NCBI GenBank assembly: GCA_025353725.1
Contig: JANXOF010000059.1
Location: 1 to 33,421 of the forward strand
Direction of reading: 5' to 3'
From: Polyangiaceae bacterium
GTDB taxonomy: Bacteria; Myxococcota_A; Polyangia; Polyangiales; Polyangiaceae
Length of the DNA stretch: 33,421 nt
Below the pieces are notes generated by a model that did no database searches, had not been told where the DNA came from, and saw only the letters and a list, made by a program, of their open reading frames with translations. Made by a program: the position numbers and the translations under genes. Of the stretch, positions 1 through 8,177 are shown piece by piece. Numbering within the stretch: position 1 is the first letter of the stretch; each line of letters starts with the position of its first letter.

Positions 1-38
1 AAGGCTCAGGGTTTGTGCCCCTGGGCCTTTTATTTTTT
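1..38 (+). terminator. Rho-independent terminator of a gene left of the window
   Basis: Bases 1-11 (AAGGCTCAGGG) pair with 19-29 (CCCTGGGCCTT) in an 11-bp stem with one G-U wobble and a 7-base loop. The stem runs straight into a T-rich tract at 28-38. This is a classic intrinsic terminator reading left to right, so it should end a gene or stable RNA just outside the window. The sequence that follows, up to the transposase, shows no recognisable gene. Confidence 0.75.
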
Positions 39-135
39 GCGGTCTGCACGATCGCCTACGCGATTCACACAGCCGTCACCACTTTTCGGCGGACTTTTCG
101 CGACGAGGCATTTCCTACGCTTTTCGGCGATCGTT

Positions 136-1511
136 AACAGGCATTCCATCGAATCGCACAACAAGTGACGGAACGCGAACTGGAGGTCGCGCAAGTCTCG
201 CTCGCGCGGGCAGCCGTCGCGCGCTTCAAGCTGTCGACGGACGTGCTTGCCTTCGACACGACCAACTTCGACACGCACATCGCAACGACGACGCCTGGCG
301 AGCTCGCGCGTCGGGGCCACGCAAAGAGCAAACGAAGCGACCTTCGGGTCGTCGGTCTCGGAGTGTTGGTCAGCGAGACCGGACATGTCCCGTTGCTCTA
401 TCGGACGTACGCCGGCAACGGCTCCGACCAGGGAGTGCTCCAATCGTGTCTGGACGGATTGAGCGAGCTGCACGACGCGCTCGACCAAGGCGAGGGACGC
501 AAGCGTCCTGCCCAGCGCACAGTGGTGCGCGACGGCGGATTCTGGAGTCCGCAGCTCGAGCTCGAGCTCGACTTCATCGGCTACTACAGCCTCATTTCGC
601 TGCCGCTCGGGCACAAGGCGGCCACGGCGGCGCTCGCCTTCGCTGCCGGTCGCGGCGCGATGAAGAAGCTGTCCGGAAACCTCGGCGACGTGCGCGCGGC
701 CAGGACACGCATTGTCTTTGGCGACGACGACGATCTCGATCGGACCTTGGTCATCGTCGAGAGCAAGGAGCTGCTCGAAGGCCAGAAGCGTGGCATTGCG
801 GTGGCTCTACAGAAGGCGACCGCAGAGATGGAACGACTCAAACGGCTTGTTGCGGCCGGCCGCATCCGAAGTGCAAGTTTGCAGCTGCGAGTGAACAAGA
901 CGCTGCGGCGCGAGCACCTCTCGAGGTTTGTCGTCGTCGAGATCGGTGGCACCGACAAGGCGCCCACTCTCCGCTGGCATGTCGACGCGGAGAGACGGCG
1001 AACTCTCGAGCAGACGCGACTCGGGCGCCGCGTGCTGTGCACCGATCAACATAGCTGGAGCACCGAGCGCATCGTCCACGCCTTCCGCGGGCAGTGGGGC
1101 GTGGAGGAGCTCTTCCGCCGGGCGAAGAAGGGCGGTGTTGCGCCCTGGGGCCCCTCCTTCCAGCGCGCCGACGGCTCCCTGCGGCTTCACACCTTTGCGA
1201 CCGTCATCGGGCTCATGTTGGTAAGCTTGGCGAGGATCGCGCTCGGCACAGAGGCTTCGGCGCGCGCGATGATGGCAACACTCGCCGGAATCAGCGCGAC
1301 CCTCGTCCGCACGACGACCGGTGGCAGAGGCCGGTGGCCGACAGTGATGCTGCCGCCCGAGCTGACGGCAAAACAGCGCCGCGCCGTAAGGGTCTTCGAG
1401 CTTGCGCGATGGATGCCGTCACTTTCATCATGTATGAACACGCGACCGCTCCGCCTCGCTGGATAGGGCTTCCACCGGGCGCGCGAACAGTTGCCGCGCG
1501 AAAGTAGGGCT
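136..1511 (+). mobile_element. IS1634/IS4-like insertion sequence, probably degraded
   Basis: The element is defined by its transposase. The right limit is set at about 1511 because a minus-strand glycosyltransferase-like reading frame loses its similarity exactly there. The left limit is uncertain: the transposase frame is closed by a TAA at about 135-137, so an N-terminal section seems lost or frameshifted. I found no convincing terminal inverted repeat or target-site duplication, so the coordinates are approximate. Upstream DNA does not continue the interrupted gene, which suggests a deletion or a rearrangement as well as the insertion. Confidence 0.5.
165..1466 (+). CDS. IS1634/IS4-family DDE transposase, N-terminally truncated
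   Basis: The protein resembles IS1634-group transposases of the DDE RNase H-fold type. Visible landmarks are the first catalytic Asp (D31, in AFDTTNFDT), an SK-x-R-x-DL-like stretch around residues 55-60, the YAGNGSD motif near 82-88, the second Asp (D123, in VVRDGGF), and an IS4-type Y-R-E-K block (FRGQWGVEELFRRAK) with E314. Family members are usually about 500-600 aa, so 433 aa with D31 so near the start means that the N-terminal domain is missing. The GTG at 165 is the first start after the TAA at about 135. The codons between them (QAFHRIAQQ) already look like family sequence, which supports a truncated or frameshifted 5' end. Transposition activity is therefore doubtful. Confidence 0.85.
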   Translation: MTERELEVAQVSLARAAVARFKLSTDVLAFDTTNFDTHIATTTPGELARRGHAKSKRSDLRVVGLGVLVSETGHVPLLYRTYAGNGSDQGVLQSCLDGLSELHDALDQGEGRKRPAQRTVVRDGGFWSPQLELELDFIGYYSLISLPLGHKAATAALAFAAGRGAMKKLSGNLGDVRAARTRIVFGDDDDLDRTLVIVESKELLEGQKRGIAVALQKATAEMERLKRLVAAGRIRSASLQLRVNKTLRREHLSRFVVVEIGGTDKAPTLRWHVDAERRRTLEQTRLGRRVLCTDQHSWSTERIVHAFRGQWGVEELFRRAKKGGVAPWGPSFQRADGSLRLHTFATVIGLMLVSLARIALGTEASARAMMATLAGISATLVRTTTGGRGRWPTVMLPPELTAKQRRAVRVFELARWMPSLSSCMNTRPLRLAG

Positions 1512-1649
1512 AGCGTAGCGGAACGAGATGAACGCATCATCCTGGACAAAGCGGAAATGAACCGCCAGCGAAAAGCCAAGTACGACGATGGCGAATGGCA
1601 CGATGTGTGCGCGCACATAGCTGGATAACGAGAGATTTGCGGTTTTCAT
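1512..1649 (-). pseudogene. N-terminal stump of a membrane glycosyltransferase cut off at the IS
   Basis: Reading leftwards from the ATG at 1649, 46 codons give a short basic N-terminus, a hydrophobic segment (VPFAIVVLGFSLAVHF, residues 17-32) and the motif QDDAFISFRYA (36-46). In family terms, a first transmembrane helix followed by DDAFISFRYA is typical of ArnT/PMT- and AftB-like polyprenyl-phosphate-dependent glycosyltransferases, which normally go on with a (N)-G-x-GL(V)-(F/Y)N-x-GE-x-VEGYTN stretch. Here the frame instead runs into IS sequence (SPTFARQLF) and stops at 1428. I infer a gene broken by the element. The rest of the gene is not on the other side of the IS within the window. 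A chance match of this short motif is possible but unlikely. Confidence 0.55.
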
Positions 1650-1996
1650 TATCGTTATCGTTGGTCAACAGTTGATAGATTCGTAGCGTCAGCATCGCAC
1701 CAAAAGTGCAATGCGCTGCAAGTCAACCTTTACAGGCTATGGCTGTAGCCCGCTGCGGTAGCAAAACCAACCCTCAACGGACCTCGTGTCAGCTGGCACA
1801 GGTTCGCTTGCGGACAACGCGTAATCCGACGGAAACGCGTCCCAGCCGCGGTTGGCGTTGCCCAATTGTACAATCGGCGCTCACACTTCCCGACTCTTGA
1901 GCCTTGGGGGGGGACAAGTTTTTCGCGCCCGAGCGTTGCGGGAAGCTCGTGGAGCTCAGGTTCCTAAACGGCTCACAGTGTCTCGAACGGTCCTGG
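1650..1996. other. Intergenic region with no recognised gene
   Basis: These 347 bases lie between the glycosyltransferase stump and the end of the envelope operon. The part next to the stump (about 1640-1700) is more AT-rich than its surroundings and would hold the promoter of the broken gene. A run of eight G lies at 1906-1913. Short open frames here have no coding character that I can recognise. No clear terminator for the operon ending at 1997 is visible. Confidence 0.5.
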
Positions 1997-2932
1997 TTAG
2001 CGCGTCGCTATTTCAAGCGTGGTGAAGGCGATGCCTCCGCGCGCGTCGCGAAGGACGGTAAAGACGTGGGTGAGCCTAGACTCGGTGGGCGCCGCCCAAA
2101 CGTTGTCTGTATACGTCTCGAATTCTTCCTCGTTGCGCCCGCTGCGGTCTTGCTCGAACGCCCCAGCGGTTGCGTACCACGACACGCGGAGACTCTCCCG
2201 GCGCGTCGTGAGCGTTTGGCTTTTCACGTCAAACAGCACGTAGGTTTCGGCGGATTCGGGCGGCCACGCGGCGCGCAACACCACACGCGTTCCGGGGTCG
2301 ACAGTGACGCGTGTGTTTTGCCCTAACGCCTCCGAGTTTCGGTCGACACGCACCTCGAGCGGAAGAAGCACGGGGTGCGTATTACGGCGCGCGTCGCGGG
2401 CGTACTGCACGACCACGTCCGCTGGGGCACGAGTGAGATTACACGCGAGCCGGGCGAATCCAAAAGCGACGGCTCCAGCTGCGCCGCGAAGACGAGCGCG
2501 GATAGGCAAGTAGTATCCACCCGTGACATCGGCGTCGCGCGGCCGAACGTCGGCGGACTGCGTTTCCGGTCCAAAGTCGAAACAGCTCGTCGTCGGGACG
2601 ACCGCGCTCGCGCTGGGGCTGTCGTCGACAACGGGGATTACCCCCGTCGTGGCGCATGCCGCACTCACAGCCCCGTTGTCGTTGATCGACTTCGGCGTAG
2701 CGCACAAGGCCCAGGCCGCATGAGGCGCGGAATCTCGGCCCGTTGGCGTGGCGACAAGCAGCGTCGTCGTCACGCGCTCACCGGGCTTGGCCTCGGCCGG
2801 CTCGACGCGTACGGCGAGCACTCGCACGCGATCGACGAGCGACTCGCGCTCCTCGAACTCCGGTTTGCACGACGTTGTGCCGTGCGCCGTCGTCGCCATG
2901 AGCGCAAACCGAAGAACGCCGCGCGGCGTCAT
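1997..2932 (-). CDS. Hypothetical probable lipoprotein, last gene of the envelope operon
   Basis: This 311-aa protein has a basic start (MTPRGVLRF), a weak hydrophobic stretch and TTSC with Cys22. That resembles a lipoprotein signal but lacks the usual Leu at -3, so lipidation is uncertain. The mature part is Thr/Val/Arg-rich, without transmembrane segments, and looks like beta-sandwich periplasmic or surface protein; I recognise no named domain. Its ATG at 2932 overlaps the stop of the upstream receptor gene as ATGA (2929-2932), so it is probably translationally coupled and made with the receptor. By position it may be an accessory surface or periplasmic lipoprotein of the receptor, but that is inference. 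Confidence 0.75.
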   Translation of the reverse strand: MTPRGVLRFALMATTAHGTTSCKPEFEERESLVDRVRVLAVRVEPAEAKPGERVTTTLLVATPTGRDSAPHAAWALCATPKSINDNGAVSAACATTGVIPVVDDSPSASAVVPTTSCFDFGPETQSADVRPRDADVTGGYYLPIRARLRGAAGAVAFGFARLACNLTRAPADVVVQYARDARRNTHPVLLPLEVRVDRNSEALGQNTRVTVDPGTRVVLRAAWPPESAETYVLFDVKSQTLTTRRESLRVSWYATAGAFEQDRSGRNEEEFETYTDNVWAAPTESRLTHVFTVLRDARGGIAFTTLEIATR

Positions 2933-5418
2933 AGCTCGAGCCTCGCCCCGACAACCGCGACCGTGGGTAGCCCTTGAATCGTACGCTGCTCGCGGAAGCT
3001 CGGCGAGTAAACGATCTCTTCCGCATTTGCGCGGTGAGTAGCATTCTGGACGTCTGCGAAGACGAGCATTGTGACGCCCCTCCCAAGGCTAAACAGGCGA
3101 TCGACGCGCACGTCGAGCTGCCAGAAGGCGGGAATGCGGATCGCGTTTTGCGCGCCGAATGCCGGATCGTAGCGGTCCGCGTTGGCGTCGTACGAGCTCC
3201 CTACAACGGGGGTTCGAGGATTTCCCGATGCGGCTCGAAACCGAGCGCCGAAGCTCCACTTCCCCACGGTTTGGCTTGCGACGATCGACACGACGTGCGG
3301 TTGATCGAAGTCGAACGCTCGCCACGCCTCTTCACCTTCGAACCGACGCTCGCTCCGGCTCATGGCATACGAGACCCAGCCAAAGAAGCCATGCCACATC
3401 TCTTGGCGTAAAAGCAGTTGAAGACCGTGACTTCTCCCCTCGCCGTTTTGGTTGAGGGCGCGAGCAAGGCGTGGGTTCGTGAGCTGACTGCGCACGACGA
3501 GATCGCGCATTGTCTTTTGAAACGCAACCACGTCGGCCGACAATGTGGGTGTAATGTGCAGTGATTCGCCGAGCGTCACGTGCGTCGCGCGCTCAAGTGC
3601 GAGGTCGGGCGTCCCGAACACCGCGGAGAGATCTTCAGGTTCGGGAGTCTGGTGGTACGTGCCGTAGGTCGCATAAAACGATACGCGCGGCGTCACCTCC
3701 CATCGAGCTTTGAACCGCGGTGCGATGGCGGTCTCCAGGCGTGAGAAGCCCAAGCCCGGCGCGCGCCCTGCGCGAGGTGTCTTGCGGTCTCCTTCGATGA
3801 GAAACGCATCGGCCCGCACGCCCGGCGTCGCCGTGACGGGACCGAACTTCACGTCGGCGTGGGCATAAGGGCCAACGTTGGTGATCGACGTTCGCCACGA
3901 ATCGGCGGTGTAGTCCGAGCCTGGCGGTTGTCCGAAGACGTTAATGTCGCCTTCGCGGGGCGGCAGAGTGAGAGAGCCCTCACGCTCGAGCGAAGAGAGG
4001 GAGGCAAGCGCGTCGATTCCTGTCGTGAAGGAGAGCGCGGCGGCGAGCCTCGATCGAAGCGAAGCGCGGACGCCGTACTTCGGTCCGCTTGCCGTCAGTC
4101 GAGCGGGTGTTCCGCCAAAGCGCTGAACGAGCTCGCGGCTGTCGATGCCCACGAACGGGGTTATCTCGACCGAGTCTGATGCAGAAGCGCGCGTGTAGCG
4201 GAGGTACGCGCGCCAGAAAGATGTCTTCTGAACCTCGCTCCGTGTGCTGGCCGGATCGGTCGAAACGACGCTTCGCGTAAGGTCGTCTGCTGCGCCGAGG
4301 ACGACAGCGTCGAGGGCTTCGCCCCCGCGGAGATCGAGTGTGGCTTTGACCTGTCCGTCGCGGTAGCGAGGAATAGGAAAGACCTCACTGACGTCGCGAA
4401 CGCCCGATGCCGCGACGATTCGGTCGAGCCAGCTCTGTCGGACGGCCACAGCCATGCGCGCGCGCTTTGACAGGTCCGTCGACACGAGTGCCGCGGCATC
4501 GAGTGTGTCCGCGCTCACGAGACCGTGCGTCCCCGAAGAAAGCTTACGTGTCTCGACTCGGACAAGCCCGCCGAGGCCTCGTCCGTAGTCCGAACCGAAG
4601 CCTCCGGCGACCAGATCGACGCTCGAGACGAGGTCTCCTTGCAGAACCGAGCGAAGCCCGCTCCCGTGATAAAGCGAAGGAATATCGACGCCGTCGACGT
4701 AAATTCGCGTGTCGCGTGGGGCTGAGCCCCAGACGACGATTTGGCCTGACGCCATCGCGGGCCGAGAAATGCCCGGGAGGTTCTGAACCACTTTAAGAAC
4801 GTCGCCCTGCGTGCCTGCGACCTTCCGCGCTTGCTCGGCGCGAAGGGTTACCTGGTTCGCTTCGCGGCCTGAGCGGGGGCGTCCGACGATCTCGATCGTG
4901 TCGACAGTGGCGACCTTTTTTTCTTCCGCCGACGGGACGCGAGCGGGCTCCCGGGCGCGTTCTTCGAGTTCTTCGTTCGGGGCGCGCTCGCTCTCCGTTT
5001 TGGCGGGCGGCGCCACGCGGGAAAGGACGAACGCGTACCGATAGGTAAGTTTTACGGGCGCGGGGAGGCCATCGACCTCGGTCGGTGAGAAGCGAAATTG
5101 CCTTGCCGCAGTCACGGCCGCGGCGTCGAAGTCGGGCGCGGCGGTTCGCGCGACGACGACATCGACGACAGAGCCTTCGGCGTCTATCTCGATAGTGAGT
5201 AGAACGACCCCTTCAACCAAGGCGGCTTTTTTCTCGGGCGGATACTCGGCTTCGACAAAGGTTGTCAGGATTGGAGCTTTCGTGACTTCGCGCCGTGCCG
5301 GAGTTCCGCCGACGTCACTACCGCGCGGCTGGGCGTGCGAAGCGCGCAGCGTAAACGTGGTGTGCATCGCGAACGCGAAGGCCACGCCACGGCCGAACGT
5401 GCGCCGCATGAACGCCAT
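2929..5418 (-). CDS. TonB C-terminal domain fused to a TonB-dependent outer-membrane receptor
   Basis: This 829-aa protein starts with a signal peptide (about residues 1-30). Residues about 50-132 form a TonB C-terminal-like domain, with a VEAEYP motif followed by VVLLTIEIDAEGSV and ending in the AARQFRFSP and YRYAFVL strands. A charged linker rich in Glu, Arg and Pro (about 135-170) follows. Next come a receptor plug (about 170-290), with DTIEIVGR, the NLPGISRP turn, RIYVDGVDIP and GGFGSDYGRGLGG, and a beta-barrel of about 530 residues. Receptors of this type import bulky or scarce nutrients across the outer membrane with energy from TonB-ExbBD. Here a TonB-like domain lies at the receptor's own N-terminus in the periplasm, without the usual TonB membrane anchor, so it cannot replace a normal TonB. 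It may act as a signalling or docking module. The start ATG overlaps the previous stop by one base (5418). The substrate is unknown. Confidence 0.9.
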   Translation of the reverse strand: MAFMRRTFGRGVAFAFAMHTTFTLRASHAQPRGSDVGGTPARREVTKAPILTTFVEAEYPPEKKAALVEGVVLLTIEIDAEGSVVDVVVARTAAPDFDAAAVTAARQFRFSPTEVDGLPAPVKLTYRYAFVLSRVAPPAKTESERAPNEELEERAREPARVPSAEEKKVATVDTIEIVGRPRSGREANQVTLRAEQARKVAGTQGDVLKVVQNLPGISRPAMASGQIVVWGSAPRDTRIYVDGVDIPSLYHGSGLRSVLQGDLVSSVDLVAGGFGSDYGRGLGGLVRVETRKLSSGTHGLVSADTLDAAALVSTDLSKRARMAVAVRQSWLDRIVAASGVRDVSEVFPIPRYRDGQVKATLDLRGGEALDAVVLGAADDLTRSVVSTDPASTRSEVQKTSFWRAYLRYTRASASDSVEITPFVGIDSRELVQRFGGTPARLTASGPKYGVRASLRSRLAAALSFTTGIDALASLSSLEREGSLTLPPREGDINVFGQPPGSDYTADSWRTSITNVGPYAHADVKFGPVTATPGVRADAFLIEGDRKTPRAGRAPGLGFSRLETAIAPRFKARWEVTPRVSFYATYGTYHQTPEPEDLSAVFGTPDLALERATHVTLGESLHITPTLSADVVAFQKTMRDLVVRSQLTNPRLARALNQNGEGRSHGLQLLLRQEMWHGFFGWVSYAMSRSERRFEGEEAWRAFDFDQPHVVSIVASQTVGKWSFGARFRAASGNPRTPVVGSSYDANADRYDPAFGAQNAIRIPAFWQLDVRVDRLFSLGRGVTMLVFADVQNATHRANAEEIVYSPSFREQRTIQGLPTVAVVGARLEL

Positions 5419-6329
5419 CAGGGGACGTCGAATTCAAGCGCCCGTACGCCCGCGCCGCGATCGTGGGCATAGGTCGTATCGGCATTCGCCGACGTTCCCT
5501 CCGCGGCGCCGACGCTCACGTCGTCGACGAACGCCTCCAGGCGCCAGTGTGCGAACGCGTCACGACACAGCGCAAACGTATCGACCCGCGCCACGTAGTG
5601 CCCCGAAGGCGGCGCGTCGGCGTAAACGACGTTTTCGGCGCTCCGCCCATCGGGAACGCATTGCGCGTTCGAGTCGAAGTCGAGAATGCCGCCAGGGTGC
5701 AGTGTGCCCGGAGGCTCGGTCGCAGCACCTGCCGGGCGTTCGTACGAGTTGATGTTGCGCTTCCAAATCTCGACGCCTTTCGGGTCGACGAGATGCAAGT
5801 CGAGGTCCGCCTGCGTGTCCCACGAGAGCGCGACGACGAGACGTCCTTGCGGCCGCGAGCGAACCACGCCGTCAACCTCGAGAACTCTCGTGAACGCGGC
5901 GCCGAACCTCCCCTGGCTGTCGATCGCGCGCGCGGTAAACGAGCGACGACCCTTCGAGATCGCACGGGAGAACGCGACTTCCGCGGAGAACGTCGGAAAG
6001 CCAGGCGCCGAAACGTCGGGGGCGCCTGCCGCGACGACCCAGAAGCCGACGTCTTGGTCGAGAGCGAGGGCCACCGACGTGGTGGACGCCGCGGCGACGC
6101 CCGAACACGAGCGACCGACGCTTCCCGGCTTCACCGTGGGAGAGAGCGTAAGCGCACGCACGGCCGGGCCGTCTTCGCTTGAGGGCATTTCACTGCGAAA
6201 AAACTGGCCGCCCGTCACGCGCACCGTTGCGTCGAGCGCGAGGTCTGGAGTGACGGAAGCGTCGCACGACGCGAGCAGGCCGAGCGAGGCGACGGCGCAT
6301 CGGACGACGCGTTGCGGGAGGCGCCTCAA
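5418..6329 (-). CDS. Lipoprotein with a DUF2135/YfaP-like domain, TTG start
   Basis: I place the start at the TTG at 6329-6327, which overlaps the porin stop as TTGA (6326-6329) and gives 303 aa with a good lipoprotein signal (RRLPQRVVRCAVASLGLLASC, Cys22). The longer open frame up to 6578 is antisense-like and Arg-rich and is rejected. The C-terminal half carries LVVALSWDTQADLDLHLVDP, a GILDFDSN stretch and SAENVVYADAPPSGHYVARV. That pattern resembles the DUF2135/YfaP-type beta-sandwich, whose aspartates may bind metal. No enzyme motif is seen. It lies between the porin and the receptor in the operon, so a role as a surface-exposed or periplasmic binding lipoprotein of the same system is likely. 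This is inference from context. Confidence 0.75.
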   Translation of the reverse strand: MRRLPQRVVRCAVASLGLLASCDASVTPDLALDATVRVTGGQFFRSEMPSSEDGPAVRALTLSPTVKPGSVGRSCSGVAAASTTSVALALDQDVGFWVVAAGAPDVSAPGFPTFSAEVAFSRAISKGRRSFTARAIDSQGRFGAAFTRVLEVDGVVRSRPQGRLVVALSWDTQADLDLHLVDPKGVEIWKRNINSYERPAGAATEPPGTLHPGGILDFDSNAQCVPDGRSAENVVYADAPPSGHYVARVDTFALCRDAFAHWRLEAFVDDVSVGAAEGTSANADTTYAHDRGAGVRALEFDVP

Positions 6330-7762
6330 AATCCCACCACGGCGCGAAGCATAAAGGAGTCGTCCGCGAGTGTCGTGGGAGCGCCCGACACGTCTCTGCC
6401 GAGGGCGTTCTTGCGATGGTCGTACTCGGCGATGATCCGCGCCGCCTTCCAGCGCGCCGTCGCCATGAATGTCCACGTGGAGACGCTTGCGTCTTTCGGG
6501 ACCACGGTGAAGGGACGCGCGTCTCTCGCGTCGGCATCGGGATCCAACGTGTCGTAGCGCACGCCGACGATCGCCCATCGCGTCAGCTCCTGCGTACCGC
6601 TAAAGACCCAGCCAAGTTCGCGCAAATCGCGCGAGGCGCCCACCGGATCGGCCACCAAGGTGCCACGCGCGAGGTTCGACGCTCGGACAAGCTCTCCGCG
6701 GAGTGTGAGCTCACCGACGTCGCGGATGGGGAGAACGAGGCGCATGTCAGCGCCGAGTGCGAACCTTTGAAACCCCTGCGATGGCGTCGCTGGCGACCCC
6801 GAGAGCGCTTGCAGCTCGGTCTGCTGAACGAGGCCGTCTTCGTTCTGATCCCGCCACACGAGTTGATCTTTCGACCCCGCGACTCCCTTGTGAAAGCCGC
6901 GGCCCGTGAGGCCTGAGAAACCAGCGTCAAGGCGAATGCCCCTTGCTATAGGCGTCGAGCTCCCGAGTCGAAACACGAGGTCTTTGCTTTTGTTCGGGTC
7001 GCGCCCTGGAAACGTGGCTTCGCCTATGGGGTCGCCGTTTACGATCGCGAGCGCGTAGTTGAGGAACTTGTACCCGCCAAGAATGCGGAGGCCGAGGTCG
7101 TACGACTGCGGAAAGAGCTCGTTTGACATCGACGCTCGTTCGAGGAAAGGCCTCACGTTTTCTCGCTCAGGAACGTCACCCCCGAACGGTGTCATGAGTA
7201 GGCCGGCCGAGATCATAAAGAAGGCGCCGTTCGTTGTTTGCCGCGCCACACCCGAGGGACCGAGGTAGGGCGTCGCTTCAGGCCACTTGACCGAAACCTC
7301 GGCGTTCCAAGGCCGAACCTGCGGCCCGCGAATGGTATTCGCGTCGAGCTCGAAGGCGCCGTGCAAGAGCCCGTAGTCGCGCTCGAGTCTGATCCGCGCA
7401 CGCCGTAAGACAAAACGGTCCTCATTGAGCGGCTCACCCGTCGACGAGTTCACCTCATTTTGAGACGAGCTTCGAAACGCCACCCAATCGACGTGAACGA
7501 AGCCGCTTACAATGGTCGCCTCAGCAGGATTGTGAACCCCCGCTTGCCGCCGCTCGATCTCGGCCACGCGCGCTTCGAGGTCTGCGGACGCTAGCCTGTG
7601 TCGCTCGGATTCGGGCGCGTCAAGCGCGTCGGGCCCGCGCGCAAAGACCGCCGGGTTGACCGACCCTGCGGCTGAAATGTCTTCCGCGTGCGCCGACGTG
7701 ACCAACCCTGCCACGGCGGAGGCCGACAACAGGCCGACAGCAACACGGGCGATTTCGAGCAC
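6326..7762 (-). CDS. OprO/OprP-like (phosphate-selective porin family) outer-membrane porin
   Basis: This 478-aa protein has a signal peptide (cleavage after about A26, SAHA), a short coiled-coil segment (ADLEARVAEIERRQ, about 59-73) and a barrel of alternating strands that ends in Phe, the usual C-terminal signature for outer-membrane insertion. The layout of coiled coil, then barrel with FVLRRARIRLERDYG and FELDANTIRGPQ, matches the phosphate-selective porin O/P family. The N-terminal helix of such porins helps trimerisation and cell-wall contact. Members conduct phosphate, polyphosphate or other anions, and the name does not prove phosphate here. The gene follows the small lipoprotein gene after a 73-base gap and is overlapped by the next gene. 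With a PstS-like protein in the same operon, anion uptake is a reasonable but untested reading. Confidence 0.8.
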   Translation of the reverse strand: MLEIARVAVGLLSASAVAGLVTSAHAEDISAAGSVNPAVFARGPDALDAPESERHRLASADLEARVAEIERRQAGVHNPAEATIVSGFVHVDWVAFRSSSQNEVNSSTGEPLNEDRFVLRRARIRLERDYGLLHGAFELDANTIRGPQVRPWNAEVSVKWPEATPYLGPSGVARQTTNGAFFMISAGLLMTPFGGDVPERENVRPFLERASMSNELFPQSYDLGLRILGGYKFLNYALAIVNGDPIGEATFPGRDPNKSKDLVFRLGSSTPIARGIRLDAGFSGLTGRGFHKGVAGSKDQLVWRDQNEDGLVQQTELQALSGSPATPSQGFQRFALGADMRLVLPIRDVGELTLRGELVRASNLARGTLVADPVGASRDLRELGWVFSGTQELTRWAIVGVRYDTLDPDADARDARPFTVVPKDASVSTWTFMATARWKAARIIAEYDHRKNALGRDVSGAPTTLADDSFMLRAVVGF

Positions 7763-7835
7763 GGTGGAGGATGCTACTTCAACGACGAAAAAGAAGTCAG
7801 CCCGCGCGTCACCGCCTTGAAGGCATCCACTTCCT

Positions 7836-8177
7836 CTACGGGAGCGGCGGAAGCCCGCCGTCGGGGCTCAGGAGCGGCAGCACGGGGGTCTTCGCGATTT
7901 TCACGGCGTTCGTGCAGCCGTTAATGATCTCTTCGGAGGTTTTTGGATTCTGCACGCAATCGTTAGCAGCTCCGTCAGCGCTCGTGCCAGGGCCGCCATC
8001 TTGTGTGGTAGGCGGGTTGATGCGCCCACCGCTATCGACAACGGGAATCGGGTCTTTGACAGCACTCGTATTCGTGTCACACGCCGCCAGCGTCGCGGTC
8101 GCGGCGAGCCCGACGAGGAAGAGGACCGTGAGGGGGACCGTGTTGCGCGTCAGCTTTCGTGTTGTCAGATTCATCAT
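7836..8177 (-). CDS. Small lipoprotein of the envelope operon
   Basis: This is a 113-aa protein with a clear lipoprotein signal: basic N-terminus, hydrophobic core (VPLTVLFLVGLAATAT) and lipobox LAAC with Cys33. The mature part has a Pro/Gly/Asp-rich flexible stretch, then a compact conserved-looking end with two further cysteines (NDCVQNP and INGCTNA) and a Pro/Leu-rich tail. I chose the first of two adjacent ATG codons (8177) because it forms an ATGA overlap with the stop of the binding-protein gene (8174-8177). The second ATG at 8174 would be one codon shorter. I do not know its function. Its place between a periplasmic binding protein and a porin suggests a tether or accessory factor of the same machinery. 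Confidence 0.75.
   Translation of the reverse strand: MMNLTTRKLTRNTVPLTVLFLVGLAATATLAACDTNTSAVKDPIPVVDSGGRINPPTTQDGGPGTSADGAANDCVQNPKTSEEIINGCTNAVKIAKTPVLPLLSPDGGLPPLP

Noticed and set aside
1706-1900. Small 64-codon open frame after the IS
   Set aside because: There is no ribosome binding site or protein character, and codon use differs from the real genes.
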